Source of the DNA: Deltaproteobacteria bacterium
GTDB lineage: Bacteria > Myxococcota > XYA12-FULL-58-9 > JAUUZB01
Length of the DNA: 9,276 nt
Reading direction: 5' to 3'
Assembly: GCA_030590185.1 (NCBI GenBank)
Contig: JAUUZB010000079.1
Coordinates: 1 to 9,276, forward strand
The notes under the pieces are model-generated. The model was given only the letters and a program-made list of their open reading frames with translations. It had not been told where the DNA came from and did no database searches. A program made the position numbers and the translations under genes. The number at the start of each line of letters is the position of its first letter. Positions within the stretch are counted from its first letter, which is position 1. Shown here one piece after another: positions 1 through 5,976 of this stretch.

Positions 1-1
1 C

Positions 2-934
2 GACCTCGATCTCGATCTCTACGCCGGGGAGACCCTCGGCCTGGTGGGCGAGTCCGGCTGCGGCAAGAGCACCCTGGCCCGTTGTATTGTTCGCCTCGAA
101 CAACCCACCTCCGGCCGCATCACCCTCGACGGCACGGACCTCATGGGCCTGTCGCGCTCCGCCCTGCGGCCGTTTCGTCGCCGAATGCAGATCGTCTTCC
201 AGGATCCGGTCGCCTCTTTAAACCCGAGGCTGACGGTGCAGGCGACCTTGGCGGAGCCGTTGCTGGTGCATGGCATCGTCCCCAAGGCCGAGGTGGAGAG
301 TCGTACGTTGCAACTTCTCGAGCAGGTTGGGCTCTTCGAGGAGATGTTGGGCCGCTATCCCCACGAGCTCTCCGCTGGCCAACGCCAACGGCTCGGGATC
401 GCGCGCGCCCTGAGCGTCGAGCCCGAGTTGATCATCGCCGACGAGCCGGTCAGCGCGCTGGACGCTTCAGTGCGGGCGCAGGTGATCAACCTCATGCAGG
501 ATTTGCAGGCCTCGCTCGGGCTGACCTATCTGTTCATCGCCCACGACCTGGAGCTGGTACGGCACGTCAGCGATAGTGTGGCGGTGATGTTCCGGGGCCG
601 AGTGGTCGAGGAAGGTCCGGCCGAGGCGATCTATACCAACCCAGCCCACCCCTACACCCGCGCCCTACACGCGGCGTCGCCGAGGCTTGGTGCGCCGCCG
701 GTGACCGAGCCACGAGCGGCACCCGATGACGGAACACCGGCGAGCCTGATCTCGGAGCCGAGGGAGCCCGGGGAGCTGGCGAGCCGCGAAAGCGAAGCGA
801 CCGGCTGTCCCTACGTTGACCGCTGTGCGATCGCCGAGGCGGGTTGTCGCGCCGATCGACCCGAGCTGCGCGCCGTCGACGACGGGCAGCGGGCGGCGTG
901 CCACCTAGCCGATGGGGTGGCGATCCGGGCCTGA
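2..934 (+). CDS. Oligopeptide/dipeptide ABC transporter ATP-binding protein (DppF/OppF type), 5'-partial
   Basis: This is the cytoplasmic ATPase subunit of a peptide-type ABC importer; it would power uptake of di- or oligopeptides (or nickel or another small solute) through a permease pair that is not in the window. The reading frame is open to the left edge, so 310 residues are visible and the true start lies upstream; the GTG at 44 falls inside the Walker A region and is not the start. Visible motifs in partial-protein numbering are Walker A GESGCGKST (16-24), Q-loop VFQDP (about 65-69), signature LSAGQRQR (about 123-130, a variant of LSGGQ), Walker B LIIADEP (about 143-149) and H-loop IAHDL (about 179-183). 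The C-terminal oligo_HPY-type extension begins near NPAHPYTRAL and carries four cysteines (about 269, 275, 282, 300). Their C-x5-C-x6-C-x17-C spacing matches the Fe-S cluster site known in OppD/DppD-type subunits. Family assignment is firm; the substrate is unknown. The gene ends 67 bp before the histidine kinase. Confidence 0.93.
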   Translation, partial: DLDLDLYAGETLGLVGESGCGKSTLARCIVRLEQPTSGRITLDGTDLMGLSRSALRPFRRRMQIVFQDPVASLNPRLTVQATLAEPLLVHGIVPKAEVESRTLQLLEQVGLFEEMLGRYPHELSAGQRQRLGIARALSVEPELIIADEPVSALDASVRAQVINLMQDLQASLGLTYLFIAHDLELVRHVSDSVAVMFRGRVVEEGPAEAIYTNPAHPYTRALHAASPRLGAPPVTEPRAAPDDGTPASLISEPREPGELASRESEATGCPYVDRCAIAEAGCRADRPELRAVDDGQRAACHLADGVAIRA

Positions 935-1001
935 TTTGCCTATACCCCACGGACTGACGACGAAGCGCAGCGGGTGACTCGAGGGGGAGCACTGCATATC
1001 G

Positions 1002-2726
1002 ATGCAAGAGCGTGACACGAGCCCGAGTGGTTTTGCCAGGCTGACCGCTGACCCCTCGGCGGATCTGTCACGCCGTGCCCGCGCTCGTACGCTGCAGTGG
1101 CTGTTGACGGTCACCGCCGTGGCTTCTATCCCGGCGGGGGCAGTCTTCATCTCGATCCACATCGCCAAGAATCAATGGGCAACGGTGGGCAGCGTGGCGC
1201 TGGTGACGATCGGCGCCGCGGTCCTGGCCTTGGCCCGCCGCCTGCCCCACTGGCTGCGCACGCTCCTCTACCTGCTCAACTTGGGCACGGCGGCCACATT
1301 TCTGTTGTTCCAAGAAGGTCCCACCACCAAGGCCTTCGCCTTGATCATCGCGATCGTCACCCTGGCCCTCGCCCTGATGGGTTGGCGTAGCGCGGTCGCG
1401 GCGGGTGTCGCGATGGCGTCCGTGATCATCACCGCCGCGGTGTTGCAGCACTACCAGATTGTCGTGCCCCGCATGGCCCTGCCGCCCTCTGACCCGACCC
1501 AGCGTTGGATCATCGGCGGAGTCTCCATGCTGATGGTGGGCACCCTGATCGTGGGTACGGTCTACGTGCTGCTGCGCCATCTTCACTTGGCCTTGAAAGA
1601 ACGCCTGGCTCTGGCCGACTCACTCACCGTGCGGCAGGCCGAGTTACAAGATCTGGAGCTGCGCCTGCTCCACTCCCAGAAGCTGGAGATTGTCGGTCAG
1701 CTGGCCGGCGGCATGGCCCACGATCTCAACAACTCCCTGACGGTCATCATGGGGGCGGCCGAGCTCAGCCACGACGAGAAGGCGCGAAAGCGTATCGTGA
1801 CCGCGGCGGACGCAGCAGGTCAACTGACCCGCCAGCTGCTGAGCTTTTCCCGTCGTGATCGCCCACACCCCCGAACCATCGATCTCGTGGCGGAGATCTC
1901 GTCGGTGACCAATCCACTCAAACGAATTGTCCCCAGCAATATTGCGGTGACCGTAACCCTACCCTCCACGGGAGCGCTGTGTGTGCGGGCCGATCCGGTC
2001 CAAGTACAGCAAGTACTGTTTAACCTGGTAGTCAACGCCCGCGACGCCATGCCGGAGGGCGGGGAGATCAACATCACCCTGCGAGCCGACGGGGAGAACG
2101 CAGCCCTGGTCGTGCAGGACACAGGGGAGGGCATGGACGCGGCTACCCAGGAGCGTATCTTCGAGCCCTTCTTCACCACCAAACCAGCCTCCCTCGGGAC
2201 GGGACTCGGCCTGGTGATGGTGCGCCAGATCCTGGAACAGCTCGGTGGACGGATCGATGTCGACAGCACAGCGGGGGCCGGGACCACGATGATCGCCTCC
2301 TTGCCCTTGACCACCGCGGTCGCATCAGCGCGAACAGAATCACCCATCCCGCGGGGCGCCGGTCAGACCATCTTGGTAGCCGATGACAACGACGGGGTCA
2401 GGCGGGTGCTGACGGATATCCTCGAGGCCAACGGCTATCAGGTGCTGCCCGCCTCCGACGGCAAGCAGGCGATCGATCACCTCGAGGCTCACGGAGACCA
2501 GATAGCGCTCGTCCTGACCGACGTGGTGATGCCCGTGATGGGCGGCCTCAAGGTGCAGGCGTGGGTGCTCGACCACCTACCGCGACTCCCGGTTCTAATG
2601 TGCACGGGGCACGCGGCGGATGAGGATCTCGACGAGGAGCACCACACGGGGCGGCTGTCGTACCTGACCAAACCAATCTCGCGCGATGAGTTGCTGCGGG
2701 CCGTGGCGGCGAAGTTGTCGAGCTGA
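1002..2726 (+). CDS. Membrane hybrid sensor histidine kinase with C-terminal receiver domain
   Basis: A 574-residue inner-membrane signalling protein that should autophosphorylate on histidine and pass phosphate to its own aspartate. About six hydrophobic segments (roughly residues 31-52, 61-77, 85-103, 110-127, 130-148, 169-190) are joined by short loops, with no extracytoplasmic sensor domain, so sensing is probably within or near the membrane (inference). A short coiled-coil-like linker leads to the HisKA helix with H-box GGMAHDLNN (phospho-acceptor His240). The ATPase domain shows N-box NLVVNARDAM (341-350), G1 DTGEGM (373-378), F-box FEPFFTTK (387-394) and G2 GTGLGL (399-404). The receiver domain (about 455-572) has the acidic pair D461/D462, phospho-acceptor D507 in LTDVVMP, T535 and K557 in LTKP, so all key residues are present. 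The ATG at 1002 follows a purine-rich GAGGGGGAG at 981-989, a somewhat long 12-nt spacer. No separate output regulator is adjacent, so targets are unknown. Confidence 0.93.
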   Translation: MQERDTSPSGFARLTADPSADLSRRARARTLQWLLTVTAVASIPAGAVFISIHIAKNQWATVGSVALVTIGAAVLALARRLPHWLRTLLYLLNLGTAATFLLFQEGPTTKAFALIIAIVTLALALMGWRSAVAAGVAMASVIITAAVLQHYQIVVPRMALPPSDPTQRWIIGGVSMLMVGTLIVGTVYVLLRHLHLALKERLALADSLTVRQAELQDLELRLLHSQKLEIVGQLAGGMAHDLNNSLTVIMGAAELSHDEKARKRIVTAADAAGQLTRQLLSFSRRDRPHPRTIDLVAEISSVTNPLKRIVPSNIAVTVTLPSTGALCVRADPVQVQQVLFNLVVNARDAMPEGGEINITLRADGENAALVVQDTGEGMDAATQERIFEPFFTTKPASLGTGLGLVMVRQILEQLGGRIDVDSTAGAGTTMIASLPLTTAVASARTESPIPRGAGQTILVADDNDGVRRVLTDILEANGYQVLPASDGKQAIDHLEAHGDQIALVLTDVVMPVMGGLKVQAWVLDHLPRLPVLMCTGHAADEDLDEEHHTGRLSYLTKPISRDELLRAVAAKLSS

Positions 2727-2845
2727 GGCTCGATCTCTGTCTCCGTCGACGCTGGGCGCCTGTTGTGCCCGTCTCGGCCCCTGAACGACCCTCCCACGAC
2801 AACTTAATGCCTGCGCCGCTGCCAAAAAAGAGGTATGTATCTCGC

Positions 2846-3283
2846 GTGACCCTCTTCTCGCCTCGCCTTCCGCACGTCTTGACCCGCGCTGATCTCGCGG
2901 ACTTCTTGTCACCAACCTACGCTCGCGAGGCCAACGTCAGCGAAGAGTTGGCACAGGAGCGCATGACCCGCGCGTTGAAGAGCTCGGCTGTCCCCGACAG
3001 ACTCTATGAGGCCATTTCGACGGCGCTCGAGTCGGTGCGGGGCTCGAGGACACCGGATGCGGTCATGGACACCCTGTCCAAGGCCGTGCCCAAGCGACTC
3101 GGGAAAATCGAGGCCGCGCCTTCGACGCCGCCCCTGTCCGCCGTGACCGTGTTGCTCAACATCGAGCTCGGCCTGGCCCCGGGGGACCTTCGAGCCACCC
3201 TCGAGAGCGACCGGGGGCGAACGCTCCTGAATCGGGGCTTTCGTGCCCTGGGCGAATTCTTGGTCAAGCAACTCGTACGCTAA
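2846..3283 (+). CDS. Hypothetical protein, unrecognised, start uncertain
   Basis: I do not recognise this protein. From the GTG at 2846 it is 145 residues, soluble, with no signal peptide, membrane segment or cysteine cluster; it looks largely helical and mildly basic. The frame is open from a GTG at 2765 (172 residues) and has an ATG at 2807 (158 residues). Neither earlier start has a Shine-Dalgarno sequence, and codons between 2765 and 2845 (TTA, AAA, TAT, GTA, TCT) are unlike the G/C-ending codons that follow. The GTG at 2846 has AAAGAGG about 12 nt upstream, so I prefer it, weakly. The C-terminal part is compact (around LLNIELGLAPGDL, then a helix ending EFLVKQLVR). It lies 119 bp after the kinase stop and 62 bp before the selenoprotein gene on the same strand, so co-transcription with the latter is possible but not shown. 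G/C-rich third positions through the body support real coding. Confidence 0.6.
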   Translation: MTLFSPRLPHVLTRADLADFLSPTYAREANVSEELAQERMTRALKSSAVPDRLYEAISTALESVRGSRTPDAVMDTLSKAVPKRLGKIEAAPSTPPLSAVTVLLNIELGLAPGDLRATLESDRGRTLLNRGFRALGEFLVKQLVR

Positions 3284-3345
3284 TCGAGCTCCCGCCCGAC
3301 TCCCCGGCGGTTCTACTGGCCGTCCCGGTCTGCTATCCCATCCCC

Positions 3346-3687
3346 ATGGCAAAATCCGTTGACTGGTATTACTTCCGCCCTGGCTGATCGAGTTGCAAAC
3401 GAGCCTCCAAGTTCATGGAGGCAAGCAACATCGATCCCAAGGAAACCGTTTCAGCGAGCCGCAAGCTAGGCGCCGCCAAGGCCAAGGCGATCGTCAAGGC
3501 CGCTTCGCGCATCATCGTCGCCAAGGGCAAGAAGGTGCGTGAGTTCCCGGGCGGTAAGGCGACCGCCGAGGTGATCGAGGCGATGCTCGGGTCGACCGGA
3601 AATCTGCGCGCGCCGTTGATCCAACGCGGCAAGACCGTGCTCGTTGGATTCAACGACGAGACCTACGCGGAGGTGTTTGGGCGCTAG
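3346..3687 (+). CDS. ArsC/Spx-family selenoprotein (in-frame TGA read as selenocysteine)
   Basis: A 113-residue thioredoxin-fold protein related to ArsC/Spx/YffB. It starts at ATG 3346 with MAKSVDWYYFRPG, then TGA (3385-3387) as residue 14, then SSCKRASKFME, giving a redox motif U14-S-S-C17. This sits where Spx-like and ArsC-like proteins have their catalytic Cys near the N-terminus (Spx: CxxC followed by a basic helix). The C-terminal region GNLRAPLI...VGFN (85-103) matches the cis-proline segment of that fold (Pro90; compare RRPL/RRPI then GYN/GFN in Spx). Homology-like sequence on both sides of the TGA in one frame, plus a SECIS-like hairpin right after it, argue for recoding rather than a stop. 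Members of this family occur with either Cys or Sec at this position. Its role is probably a thiol/selenol oxidoreductase; true arsenate reduction is unproven. No clear Shine-Dalgarno precedes the ATG. An ATG at 3415 (residue 24) would give a 90-residue product without the active site. It ends in TAG, 25 bp from the convergent operon. Confidence 0.88.
3386..3436 (+). promoter_or_regulatory. Bacterial SECIS-like RNA hairpin just downstream of the recoded UGA
   Basis: Three paired blocks nest around one loop. GATCGA (3386-3391) pairs with TCGATC (3431-3436). GTTGC (3392-3396) pairs with GCAAC (3425-3429), leaving A3430 bulged. GCCTCCA (3403-3409) pairs with TGGAGGC (3416-3422), and the asymmetric internal loop is AAACGA/AA. 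All 18 pairs are Watson-Crick. The apical loop is the 6-nt AGTTCA (3410-3415), with G as its second base, and it starts 22 nt after the UGA. Known bacterial SECIS elements have a G in the first two loop positions and an apical loop about 16-37 nt from the UGA, so this fits. It would recruit SelB with selenocysteinyl-tRNA during translation. The hairpin lies inside the coding sequence, and the ATG at 3415 is buried in it. Confidence 0.8.
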
Positions 3688-3712
3688 GGGGCCGCGACAA
3701 CGGCAGAGCTCG

Positions 3713-5203
3713 TCAGATGCTCAACCGCAGCCGGGCAAAACCGCCGAAGCCCATCTTGCCGTTCTGACCCGCCTCGTCGCCGATGGGGAAGAAGGCGCTG
3801 ACGCTCAGTTTGAGGCCGGGGTAGAGGTCGACCAACAGCCAGGGATTGACCAGGGCGCTCGGGTCGTTCATCCCGACGATGCCGTAGACCGACAACTCGA
3901 CGAGATCGGCGATCGGATAGGAGGCGCCGATGAACAGCGTGTCCCGGTCGATAGCCAGGATCTCACCGGAGAACGACGCCATCCGGTCGTTGAGGGTGAT
4001 CTCCGAGGCGTGGGCGCGGCCCTGACCGAGGCGTAGGTACTCCACCATCACGTAGAGCTGGAAGTCGAAGGTGTAGTCGACGCCGACCAGGAAACGCTCG
4101 TGGTCCTCGCCGGCATCGGTCAGGGTGCCGACCTCCTCCGGTTCCTGGACGACGGCGTAGCCACCCTCGGCGTGGATGCCGACACCGAACAACTCGCCGG
4201 AGAGCTCGGCCGCGATCAGGTGCCATTGGAAGTTGCGGGTGAAGGTGTCGATCGGCAGACCGAGGGCCAGCATCCCGATACCCTCCGGGGTGTTGATCGC
4301 CTGCCAGTCGATGCGCTCACGGTTGGCAAAGGTGTACTGGAGCCCAATGTCCCAGCCCGCGATCACGGTCTTGAGCTTGCCCACGAAGTCGACCCGTTCG
4401 AAGCTCTCACCAAATCGCACGAAACCGTGTAGCTCCGACTCGAGGGGCAACGGCACCACCGCCAGGATACCGTCGAGGCCGTCGAGCTCGTAGGTCGGGT
4501 CGATGGGGTTCTTGACGTTCAACAGATCGATCGGGTTATAGGCAAAGCCGGTGCCGGAGTAATACTTGTGCCGGCCGGCGCGGATTCTAATGTAGTCGGT
4601 GCGCAGGGTGAGGAACGCCTCCTGTAGGTAGAGCCGGTCCTCGAGGGTGAAGATCAACAGGTCGGCGGTGCCCGGCAGGCCGAGGGTGGCCTGGGCCGGG
4701 ACGAGGTCGGCCTGTAGATCGTCTGGGAGGTAGGGTGCCACCGGGATCTCGGAGGCGCCGCTGTGCAGGGTGCCGACCAGGCTGATGGCGTAGTCGACGT
4801 TCCCGTGGGGCCTGCCGCTCAGGGCGAGGCGGGTGCGGAATATATTGAGGGGAAATGCCTCGTCGGCGGCGAGGCGATACTCGAGGTTGACGGTGTCCTC
4901 GACGTAGCCGCGTAGCTCCGACTTGGCGAGCAGCTCGAGGGCGCCGCTGAGAAGAGCGGAACCCGGGGCGGTGCTCCCCGGGGTAGGGGCCGCCGCGCCG
5001 CCGGGCATCGGGATGTCCATGGCGTCACCGGGCATCGGGATGTCCATGGCATCGCCGGGCATCGGGACGTCGACCGGATCTCCGGGGAGTGGAGCGTTGG
5101 CGGCGTCACCGGGCACCGCTGCCTCGGACGCCTCGACCGGCTCCTCCTGCGCCGCCGCTCCAGTCGCCATCAGCAAGCAACAAGCGATAACGGTCACACG
5201 CAT
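3713..5203 (-). CDS. Outer-membrane beta-barrel protein with N-terminal Pro-Gly repeats, last gene of the RND operon
   Basis: A 496-residue exported protein. Residues 1-18 form a signal peptide (hydrophobic VIACCLLMATG, then AAA before QEE), consistent with signal peptidase I. Residues 31-66 are four 9-residue PGDxxxxPM-type repeats and 67-82 a Pro/Gly/Ala-rich linker. From about residue 95 the chain alternates amphipathic strands with short turns, as in a transmembrane beta-barrel. A stretch with GRHKYYSGTGFAYNP (210-224), followed by DLLN, resembles segments in barrel proteins that accompany RND/LolA-like operons. The last residue is Ile, not the usual aromatic. The frame is open upstream to 5506, but that part overlaps the LolA-like gene; the ATG at 5203 follows that gene's stop by 5 nt, has GGAG at 5215-5218 and begins the signal peptide, so it is the start. 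The likely role is the outer-membrane end of the trans-envelope pathway (inference from context). Confidence 0.82.
   Translation of the reverse strand: MRVTVIACCLLMATGAAAQEEPVEASEAAVPGDAANAPLPGDPVDVPMPGDAMDIPMPGDAMDIPMPGGAAAPTPGSTAPGSALLSGALELLAKSELRGYVEDTVNLEYRLAADEAFPLNIFRTRLALSGRPHGNVDYAISLVGTLHSGASEIPVAPYLPDDLQADLVPAQATLGLPGTADLLIFTLEDRLYLQEAFLTLRTDYIRIRAGRHKYYSGTGFAYNPIDLLNVKNPIDPTYELDGLDGILAVVPLPLESELHGFVRFGESFERVDFVGKLKTVIAGWDIGLQYTFANRERIDWQAINTPEGIGMLALGLPIDTFTRNFQWHLIAAELSGELFGVGIHAEGGYAVVQEPEEVGTLTDAGEDHERFLVGVDYTFDFQLYVMVEYLRLGQGRAHASEITLNDRMASFSGEILAIDRDTLFIGASYPIADLVELSVYGIVGMNDPSALVNPWLLVDLYPGLKLSVSAFFPIGDEAGQNGKMGFGGFARLRLSI
5006..5113 (-). repeat. Tandem 27-bp coding repeat (four 9-residue units) in the barrel protein
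   Basis: Four consecutive 27-bp units encode PGDAANAPL, PGDPVDVPM, PGDAMDIPM and PGDAMDIPM (residues 31-66). The last two are identical in protein and nearly identical in DNA, which points to recent duplication; the first two are degenerate. The repeat lies just after the signal peptide, so it would be a flexible Pro/Gly/Asp-rich arm in the periplasm ahead of the barrel. Confidence 0.85.
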
Positions 5204-5208
5204 GGCGC

Positions 5209-5976
5209 TCACTTCTCCAGGTTGCGCGACTCGAAGATCGACATGGGGATCTTGGCGCCGTACTGAATCCGCGTGATGATGCTGACCGTCTCGGTCCTGT
5301 CGAACAGGTTGGTCATCGTCATCCGGTGCGGCATGAGCTTGGGTCCGGCCTGCTTGATCTCCGACATGATCAACCGCTTGAACGGCTTGCTCCCCCCATC
5401 TTCGAAGTAGTCGACCCGCCGGAGGACGTGGTCCGCCTTGCCTACCCAGGCGATGATCTTGTCGTAGCTCGGGCCCTCGTCGGTGGGCGTCAGCTCCAGC
5501 ACCCAACAGGCCGCGCCGCCCTGCGTGTCTTCGCGCAGCACCTTGCCGGTGTACTTCTCGCTCATCTTGCCGCCGGATTGATCCTCGTAGGAAAAGTCCG
5601 ACCCCATCACCTTGCGCTTCTTCATGTGGCTACCGAGCTTGCGGGTCCGGCGGGTCTCCGGGTTGTACATCCAGATGTTATCGCCGTCGTCGGTCATCAA
5701 CATGCGCTGACCCTTGATGTCGGCGGGGGAGAGGTACTCCGAGAGCTGTTTGTCGCCGTTGTTGACCGCCCAGCCGCGCATCACCAGGGTGCGCTTTTGA
5801 CCGCTAGAGGTGACGATGATCTGCTGCATCTCGGCGTAGTAGCTGTCGAAGCCTTCGGCGATGTCGCACTGCTTCATGATCGCAGCGGCATCCGGCGACG
5901 CGGCGCGGGCCGACGGCAGCAACAGGTAGCCGAGGAGTACGACGACTAAGGCAAAGAAGACTGTCTTGGCGCTCAT
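5209..5976 (-). CDS. LolA-like outer membrane lipoprotein-sorting family protein
   Basis: A 255-residue periplasmic protein of the LolA-like 'outer membrane lipoprotein-sorting' family often found beside MMPL/RND exporters. These proteins have an open half-barrel that binds lipid-like ligands. The signal peptide spans about residues 1-25 (long hydrophobic core, then PSARA before ASPD). Family-typical motifs follow: GDNIWMYNPETRRTRKL (98-114), MGSDFSYED (124-132), YDKIIAWV (171-178) and a C-terminal IPMSIFESRNLEK. Cys37 and Cys158 remain in the mature part. The ATG at 5976 overlaps the stop of the RND gene by 4 nt (ATGA), with AAGGAG at 5985-5990, so translation is coupled. Position between the inner-membrane RND gene and the outer-membrane barrel gene suggests it shuttles cargo across the periplasm (inference). 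It is not the housekeeping LolA: that is shorter and belongs to the LolCDE system. Family call firm, ligand unknown. Confidence 0.88.
   Translation of the reverse strand: MSAKTVFFALVVVLLGYLLLPSARAASPDAAAIMKQCDIAEGFDSYYAEMQQIIVTSSGQKRTLVMRGWAVNNGDKQLSEYLSPADIKGQRMLMTDDGDNIWMYNPETRRTRKLGSHMKKRKVMGSDFSYEDQSGGKMSEKYTGKVLREDTQGGAACWVLELTPTDEGPSYDKIIAWVGKADHVLRRVDYFEDGGSKPFKRLIMSEIKQAGPKLMPHRMTMTNLFDRTETVSIITRIQYGAKIPMSIFESRNLEK
5215..5218 (-). promoter_or_regulatory. Ribosome binding site fixing the barrel-protein start
   Basis: GGAG on the minus strand, 11 nt before the ATG at 5203, lies within the last codons of the upstream LolA-like gene. It supports 5203 over the in-frame upstream codon at 5506 and suggests translational coupling between the two genes. 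Confidence 0.55.

Noticed and set aside
2804..2840. Possible promoter (TTAATG / TATGTAT) before the small hypothetical gene
   Set aside because: The elements do not form a recognisable -35/-10 pair at 16-18 nt spacing.
3346..3387. Reading the TGA as a nonsense mutation in a pseudogene or a sequencing error
   Set aside because: The TGA is at the catalytic position where Sec is known to occur, the rest of the frame is intact to a proper stop, and a SECIS-type hairpin follows. A single-base error changing a Cys codon to TGA cannot be fully excluded from sequence alone.
3415..3687. A 90-residue gene starting at ATG 3415
   Set aside because: It lacks the redox motif and the first beta strand of the thioredoxin fold, has no ribosome binding site, and its ATG overlaps the loop and stem of the SECIS-like hairpin. 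The frame continues meaningfully upstream through the TGA to 3346.
3691..3704. Hairpin GCCG-CGACAA-CGGC between the convergent genes as a terminator
   Set aside because: Only four base pairs and no T-tract on either side; too weak to call.
3644..4036. Plus-strand open frame overlapping the selenoprotein end and the barrel-gene end
   Set aside because: It overlaps two supported genes in other frames and shows no recognisable features.
5180..5191. Lipobox-like VIAC near the N-terminus of the barrel protein
   Set aside because: The Cys would be at residue 8, with no room for a hydrophobic core before it; the signal peptidase I site after AAA fits better.
5204..5506. N-terminal extension of the barrel protein to an upstream in-frame start
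   Set aside because: It lies antiphase over the LolA-like gene, has a low-complexity Arg/Asp/His/Gln-rich translation, and would bury the signal peptide.
5326..5949. Plus-strand open frame (207 residues) opposite the LolA-like gene
   Set aside because: An antisense shadow of a well-supported gene with family motifs.
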